33,408 nt of DNA from Sphingomonadales bacterium (GTDB lineage: Bacteria; Pseudomonadota; Alphaproteobacteria; Sphingomonadales; Sphingomonadaceae). Every line of letters starts with the position of its first letter. The first letter of the stretch is position 1. The DNA lies in NCBI GenBank assembly GCA_006226685.1, contig SBGG01000084.1, positions 1 to 33,408 of the forward strand, read 5' to 3'. The notes under the pieces were generated by a model. It worked only from the letters and a program-made list of their open reading frames with translations, was not told the DNA's origin and did not search any database. Shown here piece after piece: positions 1 to 8,643 of the stretch. The position numbers were made by a program, and so were the translations under genes.

Positions 1-66
1 ACGCCTACGCCTACGCCCACACCCACACCCACACCTACTCCGACGCCCACTCCGGCACCGGCCCCT
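1..66 (+). repeat. Thr-Pro dipeptide-coding repeat
   Basis: ACN-CCN codon pairs run from the first base and encode about nine Thr-Pro pairs followed by Ala-Pro-Ala-Pro. The repeat is in frame with the downstream protein. Pro/Thr-rich linkers of this kind commonly follow the lipobox of surface lipoproteins and keep the barrel away from the membrane. The lipobox itself would lie upstream of the window. Confidence 0.85.
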
Positions 67-924
67 CTGGCGATCAATGCCGTGGGCGCAACGATTTCGG
101 TAAACGGTAGCAGCGACATCGTTGCTCCCGTCACACCCTTCTCGATCACAGGCACGTCATCCAACGATGCGATCGGCAGTGAATCGACCGTCAATCTGAA
201 TTTCACGAGCGCGAACGGGACGGTTTCCGCCTCCTATTACACCGGAGATAGCGCCAGCGTGGCTCTTGCGGGTGGGACAGCCGATGCCGTCGAGGTGATC
301 GTCGCGACCAGTTCCGACAGTGCGATCTCCGCAGGAACGGGGGTCGCGAGGGTTTTCGATTTCGAACAGGCTCTCCAATACACCTCCTATGGCCTGTGGG
401 AGATCGCCTCCGATCCGGATGCTCTCTCGACCTATGCCGGCGTATTTGCGGGCGCCCCGGACACGATGTTGACCAGCGATATGCCGACCACCGGCAGCGC
501 GACCTATTCTGGAAATGCCATCGGCTATGTCGTCGATCCTGCGAGCGCAAGCGCCTATGGAACGGCAGGCCGCTTTTACGGAGACGCGACGCTGACCGCC
601 GATTTTGCCGGGAATTCGCTTTCCGGTTCGATCGCCAACAACACCGTCTATAGTATCGGCGATGGGCAGGAGACTCTGGCCATCGGCGCGATGAACGACG
701 TGGCCCTAACCGGCACGATCTCCGGCAATAGCTATTCCGGCACAGCAACAGCGAGCAGCGGCACTGGCAATATGTTCGATATTGGCGGGGCTGTCGGCAC
801 GCTTGAGGGCGCCTTCTACGGAAGCGGAGCAGCGGAAACCAGCGGCACCTTCTCGCTGGAAGGCGGAGCTAATGGCGTTACCGTGATCGGCTCGTTCGGC
901 GCGGCACATTCCTCCACCCCCTGA
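1..924 (+). CDS. TbpB-like surface lipoprotein, 5' end outside the window
   Basis: The frame is open from base 1, so the gene is cut by the window edge; 307 residues are visible. A Thr-Pro linker is followed by a Gly/Ser/Thr-rich beta domain. The C-terminal stretch (LEGAFYGSGAAETSGTFSLE, then IGSFGA) is the signature of the TbpB-type eight-stranded barrel (TbpBBD, also in factor H binding protein and hemophilins). Such proteins sit on the cell surface or are released, and bind a host protein, haem or another ligand. The Slam translocator next to it supports surface export. The ligand cannot be read from the sequence; sphingomonad members are usually annotated only as transferrin-binding-protein-like. 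The in-frame GTG at 82 is not the true start because the linker lies upstream of it. Confidence 0.8.
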   Translation, partial: TPTPTPTPTPTPTPTPTPAPAPLAINAVGATISVNGSSDIVAPVTPFSITGTSSNDAIGSESTVNLNFTSANGTVSASYYTGDSASVALAGGTADAVEVIVATSSDSAISAGTGVARVFDFEQALQYTSYGLWEIASDPDALSTYAGVFAGAPDTMLTSDMPTTGSATYSGNAIGYVVDPASASAYGTAGRFYGDATLTADFAGNSLSGSIANNTVYSIGDGQETLAIGAMNDVALTGTISGNSYSGTATASSGTGNMFDIGGAVGTLEGAFYGSGAAETSGTFSLEGGANGVTVIGSFGAAHSSTP

Positions 925-939
925 GGCGATCCCGGTATC

Positions 940-979
940 GGCCCGCCGCGCGCATTCGGTTTCATGCTCGCGGCGGGCC
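940..979. promoter_or_regulatory. 11-bp inverted repeat between lipoprotein gene and slam
   Basis: Perfect GC-rich arms (940-950 and 969-979) flank an 18-nt loop in the 170-bp gap after the lipoprotein stop. There is no following T-run, so it is not a classical Rho-independent terminator. It could be an attenuating or mRNA-stabilising hairpin that sets the ratio of lipoprotein to Slam. No function is shown directly. Confidence 0.45.
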
Positions 980-1094
980 TCCATCATTTGCTTCCGGTTT
1001 TCTCATCATGCGGGGCCGGAGAGGCCAGATGGCCCGATGCGGGGTGATGGCGCGGCACGCCACCCCCGTCAGCCCAGAGAGATGGCAATAGTTG

Positions 1095-2462
1095 ATGCAA
1101 TTGCTCCTATCGACTGCACTTATGGCCGCAGTTCCGGCAAACCCCGTACCGCCTGAAGCGGACATGCCGGGGCCGCCGGTTGTGCCGGATTCCGGACAGA
1201 TGTCCGCCCCGGCGCCAGACGCGGATCCGGCCGACATTCTCCAATGGGCCAAGTGGCTTGTCTTCAGGCAGAGGTCTGACGAAGCGCGGGCGACGCTCGA
1301 ACAGCTGGCGCAATCCGGCCGGAAAATGACGCGCGAACAGGTCAACGAGGCCCAGTTCCTGATCGGCATGATCGACATCGCCAACAAGGATTATCCCGCG
1401 GCCATTTCCCGTTTTCGGCGTATATTGGTATCGGATCCTGATGCCGTGCGCGTGCGGCTGGAACTTGGCCGGGCCTTTTTCCTGAACGACGATTACAATA
1501 ATGCCCGGCGGCAGTTTCTGTTCGCCCGGGCCGGCAATGTGCCAGCCATCGTGCGAAAGAATATCGACCGCTATCTCGTCGCCATCCGTTCCCTGCGCAC
1601 GATGAAATATTCCTTTTCGCTATCCCTTGCGAGCGATACCAACCTGAATGCGGGCCCTTCGGCGGATACGATCACCGTTTACGGTTTGCCGTTTCAGCTT
1701 TCGAAATCGCTCAGGGCAAATAGCGGGATAGGCCTGGCGATGGATGCGGCGGCGGAATATGCTCCGCGCCTCAGCAAGCGGCTCAAATGGCGCATAGGCA
1801 CGCAAATTCACCGGGCGCAATATCGCTATACCGAGTTCGACGACATGACCATGACCGTCTATACCGGGCCTCACCTCACGCTTAAAAAATGGGATTTTAA
1901 TCTCCTGGGCACGGCGGCACGGCGCTGGTATGGCAATCGGGTCTATACCAACATCTTTGGCGGCAGCATTTCTTCGACCTATTTCGTTACGTCGCGCTTT
2001 GGCATCGGTACGGCGCTTGCCATTAACCGCCTGAATTATGTGCGCTATACGCCGCAAAGCGGAACCGGCGGCAATGTGTCGCTCTCCACATTCTACACGC
2101 CGAGCACATCGAGCATCCTGAGCGCACGCGCCACTCTCGGGCGGCAGAATGCGAAGGACAAGGCATTCGCCAATCACCTCCAGCAGTTCAAGCTCAGCAT
2201 GACTAAGGAGCTGGGGAGCGGCTTCACGGTCACAGCTTCGCCCATGTACAGCAGAATCGCCTATGACGCGCCATTGGCCGCGTTCGACCGGCGGCGGATA
2301 GATCATCAGCTCGTCGGGACTCTCATGCTGCTCAATCGCAAGATCGATATTCTGGGCATCACGCCGCGTATTCTTTACGCTTATACCGACAATGCCAGTT
2401 CGATTCCGCTCTATCGCTACACCAAGCACCGGGTCGAAATCGGCCTCACCACGCAGTTCTGA
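1095..2462 (+). CDS. Slam-type surface lipoprotein assembly modifier (DUF560)
   Basis: An outer-membrane protein that moves TbpB-like lipoproteins to the cell surface. The short N-terminus looks like a signal peptide (MQLLLSTALMAAVPA). Residues about 45-165 form TPR-like helices (PADILQWAKWLVFR..., DYPAAISRFRRILVSDPDAVRVRLELGRAFF). Residues about 170-455 form a beta barrel that begins with the family motif SDTNLNAGPS and ends with an aromatic terminal strand (HRVEIGLTTQF). The length of 455 residues is normal for the family. ATG 1095 is preferred over TTG 1092, although the ribosome binding site is weak. It follows the lipoprotein gene, as in Neisseria and Acinetobacter Slam loci. Family assignment is firm; the specific substrate, taken to be the upstream lipoprotein, is inferred. 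Confidence 0.85.
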   Translation: MQLLLSTALMAAVPANPVPPEADMPGPPVVPDSGQMSAPAPDADPADILQWAKWLVFRQRSDEARATLEQLAQSGRKMTREQVNEAQFLIGMIDIANKDYPAAISRFRRILVSDPDAVRVRLELGRAFFLNDDYNNARRQFLFARAGNVPAIVRKNIDRYLVAIRSLRTMKYSFSLSLASDTNLNAGPSADTITVYGLPFQLSKSLRANSGIGLAMDAAAEYAPRLSKRLKWRIGTQIHRAQYRYTEFDDMTMTVYTGPHLTLKKWDFNLLGTAARRWYGNRVYTNIFGGSISSTYFVTSRFGIGTALAINRLNYVRYTPQSGTGGNVSLSTFYTPSTSSILSARATLGRQNAKDKAFANHLQQFKLSMTKELGSGFTVTASPMYSRIAYDAPLAAFDRRRIDHQLVGTLMLLNRKIDILGITPRILYAYTDNASSIPLYRYTKHRVEIGLTTQF

Positions 2463-2466
2463 TTCC

Positions 2467-4134
2467 ATGACATCCACATCCGGCCCATCCGAAACTTCCG
2501 ATTTCATCTGCTACATCGCGCCGGGCTGGGCGCCCCGCATCCGCGCGGCCTCGAGCAAGCGGGACTGGATGGACGCCGCGCCGGAATCCTTTCCCTATCG
2601 CTGCCCGCCGCTCGCCATCGCCAACAGCCATGGCTGGGAAATCCTGAGCCCCTGCGGTTTCGAGGTGAGCTGGAATGGTGGATCAGCGCCCGAGGATGTG
2701 ACCATTCGTGCCGCCGAGGGGGTCGCGCACGAGATCCCCGTAGCGCTGTTCGGGCTGGGGACGTTCACAATCCATGTGCAGGGGCTGTTCCGTACGCCGC
2801 CGGGGTGGAACCTCTATGTTTCAGGGCCACCAAACAGTGCGAAGGACGGAGTGGCTCCGCTGACCGGCGTTGTTGAGACGGACTGGTCGCCCTATAGCTT
2901 CACGATGAACTGGCGGCTGACCCGGCCTGATCATAGCGTGCGGTTCGAAGAGAATGAACCGATCGCCCACATCTTCCCGGTCGAGCGCGGTGTGGTTGAC
3001 AAAATGCGCGCGCGCGTGGCGCCGCTTTCGGACAACCCCGAACTGGAAAAAGGGTTCACGAACTGGTCGCGATCACGCGATGCCTTTCAGGCACACGTCG
3101 CGGCGAACCCACCGGAAAAGCCTGCGGACAAGTGGCAAAAGCTTTATTATCGCGGCCTGACGCCGGAAGGGCGCTGTCCGGTTGCGGATCATCAGGGCAA
3201 GCTGCATGTGCAGGAATTCGCCAATGCTCCGGCGATCCCGGAAACGGACGACGCGGTTTCGCCGCCGAGGTCCGGCAATCAGGATGCGCTCCGGCAGGCG
3301 CAATGGAAAATCGCGAAATATGAATGGTTGCTCGAAGCCCTCGAACGGCAACGGGCGCTGACAGCAACGGGCACCAGTATATTTCGCTGCCGGGATGTGC
3401 CGCCGGATGACTTTCTGGAGCATTTCTACGCACTGGGCCGGCCCGTGGTCCTGACCGGCCTGATCGACGGCTGGTCGGCGCTGCACAGATGGACGCCCCA
3501 ATATCTGCGCGAGCGCATCGGTGCGGCCATGGTCGAATGCCAGACGCGCCGTAACGGCAACGCCCGCTTCGAACTTGATAAGGAGGCCCATGCCGCACGG
3601 ATCCCGTTCAACGCCTTTATCGATGCCATTTCTGCTGCCGAGGGCAACGATCTTTATCTGACTGCCTTCAATTCGCGCGCCAACGGCGAGGCACTGGCTC
3701 CGCTGGAGATGGACATCGGACGCATTGATAGCCTTCTCGATCATCCGGAAGGTTCCAGCGGCGGCATGATCTGGATAGGCCCGGGTGGGACTTTTACGCC
3801 CCTGCATCACGATCTGACCAATAATCTGCTGGTGCAGGTGGCTGGACGTAAGCAGGTGATCCTCCTGCCGCCGGCGGATACGCCCAATCTGCATAATGAT
3901 GTCCATGTCTTCAGCGCGATTTCCGACGTCTTCGATCCCGCGCTGGATCGGGTTTGTTATCCGCAGATCGACGCCTTGCGGAAATATGAGATCATCCTCG
4001 AACCCGGAGAGGCGCTGTTTCTGCCACTGGGCTGGTGGCATCAGGTGCGCTCGCTGGATTTCAGCATATCGATGACATTCACCAATTTTCGCTGGCCGAA
4101 CGAGGGCTATCGCGGCCATCCTGTTGCGCCATGA
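2467..4134 (+). CDS. DUF6065 + JmjC/cupin_8 oxygenase-like fusion protein
   Basis: The start at ATG 2467 is 4 nt after the slam stop, so co-translation is likely; an upstream in-frame ATG at 2392 would overlap slam and is rejected. The 555-residue protein has two parts. Residues about 10-240 resemble DUF6065 (FICYIAPGW..., SKRDWMDAAPESFPYRCPPL, IANSHGWEI). Residues about 310-550 are a JmjC-like cupin_8 domain with a plausible Fe(II) site: H447-x-D449 in PLHHDLTNN and distal H525 in GWWHQVRS. Family knowledge predicts a 2-oxoglutarate/Fe(II) hydroxylase acting on protein side chains or small molecules in the cytoplasm. The substrate is unknown. Its position in a Slam cluster suggests a role in the same surface-binding pathway, which is inference. 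Confidence 0.8.
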   Translation: MTSTSGPSETSDFICYIAPGWAPRIRAASSKRDWMDAAPESFPYRCPPLAIANSHGWEILSPCGFEVSWNGGSAPEDVTIRAAEGVAHEIPVALFGLGTFTIHVQGLFRTPPGWNLYVSGPPNSAKDGVAPLTGVVETDWSPYSFTMNWRLTRPDHSVRFEENEPIAHIFPVERGVVDKMRARVAPLSDNPELEKGFTNWSRSRDAFQAHVAANPPEKPADKWQKLYYRGLTPEGRCPVADHQGKLHVQEFANAPAIPETDDAVSPPRSGNQDALRQAQWKIAKYEWLLEALERQRALTATGTSIFRCRDVPPDDFLEHFYALGRPVVLTGLIDGWSALHRWTPQYLRERIGAAMVECQTRRNGNARFELDKEAHAARIPFNAFIDAISAAEGNDLYLTAFNSRANGEALAPLEMDIGRIDSLLDHPEGSSGGMIWIGPGGTFTPLHHDLTNNLLVQVAGRKQVILLPPADTPNLHNDVHVFSAISDVFDPALDRVCYPQIDALRKYEIILEPGEALFLPLGWWHQVRSLDFSISMTFTNFRWPNEGYRGHPVAP

Positions 4135-4910
4135 ATGACTGCGGGAAATCCTCAGTCCGGTTTCCAAGGCTCACCGGCCTGCGGCTGGGGATCGTCGAGA
4201 TCTACTGGATTGCCATCCGTGCCTTTGCCGACCGGTGTGCCTTGCGACCCTGCCCGGCTAGGTTGAGAATCTATACATCCTTTTGATATATTGTAATAAA
4301 TATCCTATTTTCGCGGGTCTACTCGGGGGAGGGTGTGTCACCACATCTGTTCTGACTTTCGGATGAGGCATGGGCTGCAATTGAGCCGCATCTCCCGCAT
4401 GGGGGCCTGGGAAAGCCAGGAGTGGACGACCAAACAGTGTCTCAGGCATCCTGCATGGGCTGGGGCGTGGCTTCAACCCGACCTTCGGGCGAAACCCGAG
4501 CAACGCGCTTGATGAGAATTACTGCAACGCACCCGCCCGCCTGCTCTGGCGTGTCGTCTGGGCATTGAACGGCGACTACGCCATTGAGAACGTGACCGAG
4601 CTGAAATCCACGGTGGATCGCATTGTCAGGCGCGAGAAGGCGAACACGCCGCAGAAACCCTCACCATGCCCAAGACTGCGCCTGGCTACCCTCAACCTGA
4701 TAACGGAAGCCGGTAAATCAGGGTGTCCAGCTTATTGAAGCTGCGGCGGTCAGACCACCGAGAAAGGAGGCGCCACTGGGGATCGTCGGGCTGGTCGGAA
4801 GCAGGGTCTTCGACCACATCTCGGTTCAAAGGGAGATTCCAGTCATATCAATCCTACGTGGTTCAGGCCACGTAGCCGTCAGCCAGTCTTGTCCAACATA
4901 TGACTGCCTC
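4135..4910. other. Gene-free stretch with insertion-sequence debris
   Basis: I see no intact gene here. About 4356-4450 holds a broken IS5-type transposase N-terminus. About 4500-4735 has a short open stretch (LLWRVVWALNGDYAIENVTE... in the plus frame) that I cannot assign and that has no start or end context. Base 4257-4320 is unusually AT-rich for the region. The stretch looks like an eroded insertion site that separates the Slam cluster from the receptor locus. Confidence 0.6.
4356..4450 (+). mobile_element. IS5-family transposase N-terminal remnant
   Basis: The plus frame starting at 4356 reads LSDEAWAAIEPHLPHGGLGK followed by PGVDDQTV. This matches the N-terminal pattern of IS5-type transposases (L-[ST]-D-E-x-W-x-x-I-E-P-L-L-P ... 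GRPxxDDR). It has no start codon in context, the frame is lost soon after, and there is no DDE domain, so it is a dead fragment. Confidence 0.6.
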
Positions 4911-4959
4911 AAGGCCCCGATCCCTTCAGCATGAGGAAGGGATCGGGGCCTTCGTTTTT
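4911..4959. terminator. Strong hairpin terminator after the receptor gene
   Basis: Perfect 16-bp arms (4911-4926 and 4937-4952) enclose a 10-nt loop. The plus strand then has TTTTT at 4955-4959. The hairpin begins 12 nt beyond the receptor stop codon on the minus strand, so it probably terminates that transcript as well, although the T-run is better placed for plus-strand termination. Confidence 0.8.
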
Positions 4960-4963
4960 GTTC

Positions 4964-7619
4964 TCAGAACTTGAAAACAGCCCCAAGATAGTAAGCCCGA
5001 CCATTGTCGAGTTCCTCGCGTAACAGCCCGAAGTTGGGGCCGATCAGGCGCCGGGGTCGTTCGTTGGTAAGGTTCTTGCCCTGGGCAACGACGGTGATCC
5101 CCTTGCGTAGTTTCACGCGGAGTTGCGCATCGAACGTGTTGCTGCTTTCATAGATGCGATCCTGAAGCGGGTCGCTGGTCGAGACCGAAAACAGAATGGG
5201 AGAGCGATAGTTCCAGGCACCCTGCAGCGTGACGGCACCGACGGTGTAGAACAGCTTGACATTCCCCACCGTGTTCGCAGCCTCGAACAGATAAGGCAGC
5301 CGCCTCAGCGTTCCGTCCGACATGGCGATGCTGGGCGGTGTCGGATCGAGCAGCGTGACATTAGCCGAGAAGCCGAGTCCATTCAGAGGACTAGGCAGGA
5401 AGCTGAACTTGGGCACGACGACGTTCAGTGCAATGCCCTTGATCTTGATGCTATCCACATTGGCGGGACGGACGCGCGTGACGGGCTGCAACGCACCGTC
5501 AAACACTTCGTCTGCCTTATTGCGGATGGTCAGGATATCATCACTGACGTCCTTCTGAAACAATGCGACCGCGAACAGCGAGCGCCCCCAATAATATTCA
5601 AAGCTGAGATCATAATTGTTCGACCGCCGCGGTTTCAGGCCCGGATTACCGCTGGAGATCGTGACCGCATCCGTCGTGCTGTTGATCGAGATGGTCGAGC
5701 GCTCGGCAAGATCGTCATAATTGGGGCGACCGATCGTCTTACTGAAGGCTGCGCGAATGCGCAGCGAGGGAGTCACGTCGAAAGTCAGCTGCGCCGAAGG
5801 AAGCCAGTCGTCGTAGTTCTGGGATGCCTGGGTATAGGTGTATGTCCCGTCCCGCAGCGCGTTGGACCCCGTCGTCAGCTCGGTCTTTTCGTAGCGCATG
5901 CCCGCGATCAGCGTCAGCCGATCAGTGGCGAAGCGCCCTATCGCATAGCCGGCATAGATATCTTCGGACAGACTATAGTCTGAGCCAAGACTGTTGCCTT
6001 CATTTGCGCCGTTAGGATTGAAACCGCTGCGATTGGCGTTGAAGAAGTCCTCGGCGGCACTCGGATCAACGAACAATATGCTTTGCCCACTGCCATTATA
6101 GGGCTGGTACAGGGCGCCAGCATAAACGTCCGACAAGAGGAAATTCGTTCCCGTGGCCGGTCGATAATTTTCGTAAGTGTAGTCATAGTTGCGGTCGAGG
6201 AAGCGCGCATATACGCCAGCTTGGGCGCCAAAGCCGAGATCGCGAGCATCGCTGTTATAGCCGATATTGGCTTTGGCCGTCAACGCGCGTTCCTTGTTGT
6301 CGTCGGTGGTGGTGCCATATTCATATTGTTTGTAGTTGGCGGGATCGAACGCATAGGATGGGTTGGCGAAGTCGAAATAGGTGAACCCTCCGGGAGACAG
6401 GTCGTAAGTGTAGGCGAGTTGGTTAGTGTTAGCGATGCGGTATGTCGCAAGCCGCGCGTCTTGATGATAGGTAGCTTCCGCGTAGTTGACCGCGAAATTG
6501 CCCTTGATTGCGTCCGATGGTTGCCACTCGCCACTCGCCCCGGTGAACCATATCGTTCGCGTTTGAAAATAATTCACAAGATCGACTTGCGCGTTGGCTT
6601 TTTCCAGCGTTCCGCTTGTTGCGGTGATCGATGAAGCAACCGGATTGCCGTTTGCAGCAGCAATGTTGCTTTGGCGTTCCTCGTCATTCGTATGCTTGAA
6701 ATAGGCGGCGGTCAGCGCGCCATGAAAGATGTCGCCATCCTCGATTTCAAACTTGCCGAAAACACCTATACGCGCTCGCGCACATTGTCGTAGTGGAGCC
6801 AGCGACGCCGCGCCGGCGCGGCATAAGCGTTGGTCACATCGTCCGTCGTCGGACTAAGCTTCGCACCTGTTGTCGGGTCGAAATAATTGTAGCTGTCGAT
6901 GGCGGAATTGAGGGAAGCGGAATCGCGCCGATAATAGTTTCCCGACAAAACGAAGCCGAAATTGCGGTCCGGCCCGAAGGTGCCGAGACAATGGCCTCCG
7001 CCTGCCCGGATGGCGTCCGGCCATGGCGCGCGCGTTTGTTCTCCCAAGTTCCGACATCGACACGGCCACCAACGAAAAGATCGCCCCTGCCGTCGAAGGC
7101 ACTGCGCGTGCGCAGATTGACTATGCCGCCGATCGCATTGCCGTTCATGGCCGGAGTCACCGATTTGTAGACCTCGATTCGCTTCGCCAGCGAGGAAGGC
7201 ATGACGTCCAGCGAGACGTTGCGACGGCCCTTTTCGTTGGCGGGGAGGACGATCCCGTCAATTTCGACCAGGTTATAGTCGGCGTTGAGACCGCGGATCG
7301 ACACGAACTGCGATTCGCCGCGTGCGTTGTTCTGGACGGTCGAAATGCCGGGAACGCGATCCAGCGCCTCACCGAGACCGAAGTCGGGCAAGGTGCCGAC
7401 TTCGTCGGCGCTGACACTATCCGAAATCACGCTGATCTCGCGCTTCGCCTGCACTTCTTCAATGGCTTGCAGACGTGCGCCAGTCACCACGATGACGTCT
7501 TCGTTGGAGGAACCACCGTCATCCTGAGCGGTGCCACTCTGCGCGAAGGCGGGGGTTGGTAATGTGAACGAAACAAGTGAGCAGAGCAGAAGCGCCCTGG
7601 CTGAAGGCTGAAAACGCAT
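4964..7619 (-). pseudogene. TonB-dependent receptor, broken by two frameshifts
   Basis: About 885 codons of an outer-membrane receptor of the Xanthomonas/Caulobacter type (TIGR01782-like). The start at 7619 gives a signal peptide (LCSLVSFTLPTPAFAQ), a TonB box (EDVIVVTGAR) and the plug domain (LPDFGLGEALDRVPGIS, VSIRGLNADYNLVEIDG). The barrel ends with an aromatic residue (YYLGAVFKF). The frame changes at about 6978-6982 (PSG should continue as FGPDRNFGFVLSGNYYRRD) and at about 6766-6772 (NVRERV to IGVFGKFEIEDG). Each is explained by one missing base. Everything else is well preserved, so the lesions are recent or are sequencing errors. The divergent ROK regulator hints at a carbohydrate ligand, which is inference. 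Confidence 0.85.
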
Positions 7620-7731
7620 ATTTCCCCCGGTCGGTTGGTATCACCGTTTCCATTTAATCACATTAAGTGACATAATCGTGACGCAATGAGCTGTCAGAAG
7701 GTTCCGGCATTGAGCATAAAGGAGCGATGAA
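7620..7731. promoter_or_regulatory. Divergent promoter region, receptor / DUF6528-ROK
   Basis: This 112-bp gap drives the receptor leftward and the DUF6528-ROK pair rightward. It contains an AT-rich core and a short inverted repeat, TCAC-ATTAA-GTGA, near 7659-7671, which could be a regulator site. A ribosome binding site GGAG at 7721-7724 sits 7 nt before ATG 7732. I cannot fix -35/-10 boxes with confidence. Confidence 0.45.
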
Positions 7732-8637
7732 ATGCGGATAATGCGGATTGTGAACGTTCTGGCGGTGTTTACGTTTCTTGGATTTTCCGGAGCGGCACGG
7801 GCAGAACCGCCTTCGGGCGGCTTGCTGGCCTGCGGCGACGATCAGGTCCGTCTCTATCGCTGGGATGAGGCGGCTCCCCGCGAGGTCTGGCGATGGTCAG
7901 CCGCCACCGCGAAGAACCTGCCGGCTGAATACCGAACCTCGCTTCTCAGCAAGATCGATGATTGCAAGCCTGTGCTTGAGGGACGAGCTATTCTCATCAC
8001 CGCGTCGACCGGCGGTGTCGTGCTGCTGGACCGTGTCACGGGTGCCATCTGGTTTCGCGCAATGGCGCCGATGGCGCATTCGGCGACTCTGCTTCCCGGC
8101 GATCGGATCGCCGTGGCCCTGTCGATCCAGAAGGCGGGCGATCGACTGCAAATTTACGATCGAACGAACAGCGAGCATGCACTGTTCCACCTCCCTCTGC
8201 CGTCAGGGCACGGTGCCGTTTGGGACGCAGCGCGCCAACGCCTGTTTGCCCTGTCGCACGATTACATTCAGGCGTTTTCGCTCGTCGACTGGAACACGGC
8301 GACGCCCAGTTTACGGGAGGAAGAAAGGTGGGACTTGCCGGGCCGCCGGGACGGGCACGACATGTCTCATGATCCTGTAACCGGCAACTATTTCGTCACG
8401 ACCGACGACGGGGTTTGGCGATTCGATGCCGATGCCGGCACATTTGCGCCGTTTACGCCGCTCAATCCCGCCCTCAGGGTGAAGTCGATTTCGCCATCCT
8501 TGCATGACCTCGCATGGACCCAGGCGGAGGAAAATTGGTGGGCGTTTGGGTTCATGATCGCCAAGCGTGACGGCTCCGATCCTGAGCGCGTGCCTGTCGA
8601 TGGCTTGCACCTCTATAAAGTTCGTTGGCTTCAATAG
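7732..8637 (+). CDS. Secreted DUF6528-like beta-propeller-type protein
   Basis: A 301-residue protein with a signal peptide (VLAVFTFLGFSGAARAE), so it is periplasmic or outer-membrane associated. The mature start LLACGDDQVRLYRW and spaced beta-strand blocks (GGVVLLDRVTGAIWFRAM, GDRIAVALSI, GHGAVWDAARQRLFAL, YFVTTDDGVWRFDAD) look like WD/NHL-type propeller blades and resemble DUF6528 proteins. No catalytic motif is seen. GGAG at 7721 decides the start. It is the first gene of a two-gene unit with the ROK regulator (6 nt apart) and divergent from the receptor gene, so it may help handle the receptor's ligand. That role is inference; the biochemical function is unknown. Confidence 0.65.
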   Translation: MRIMRIVNVLAVFTFLGFSGAARAEPPSGGLLACGDDQVRLYRWDEAAPREVWRWSAATAKNLPAEYRTSLLSKIDDCKPVLEGRAILITASTGGVVLLDRVTGAIWFRAMAPMAHSATLLPGDRIAVALSIQKAGDRLQIYDRTNSEHALFHLPLPSGHGAVWDAARQRLFALSHDYIQAFSLVDWNTATPSLREEERWDLPGRRDGHDMSHDPVTGNYFVTTDDGVWRFDADAGTFAPFTPLNPALRVKSISPSLHDLAWTQAEENWWAFGFMIAKRDGSDPERVPVDGLHLYKVRWLQ

Positions 8638-8643
8638 TCGCCG

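Noticed and set aside
1620..2507. Long minus-strand frame opposite slam
   Set aside because: It is a shadow; slam shows clear TPR and barrel signatures on the plus strand.
4500..4735. Small open stretch after the IS5 remnant as a gene
   Set aside because: No start codon in context and no recognised domain; treated as debris.
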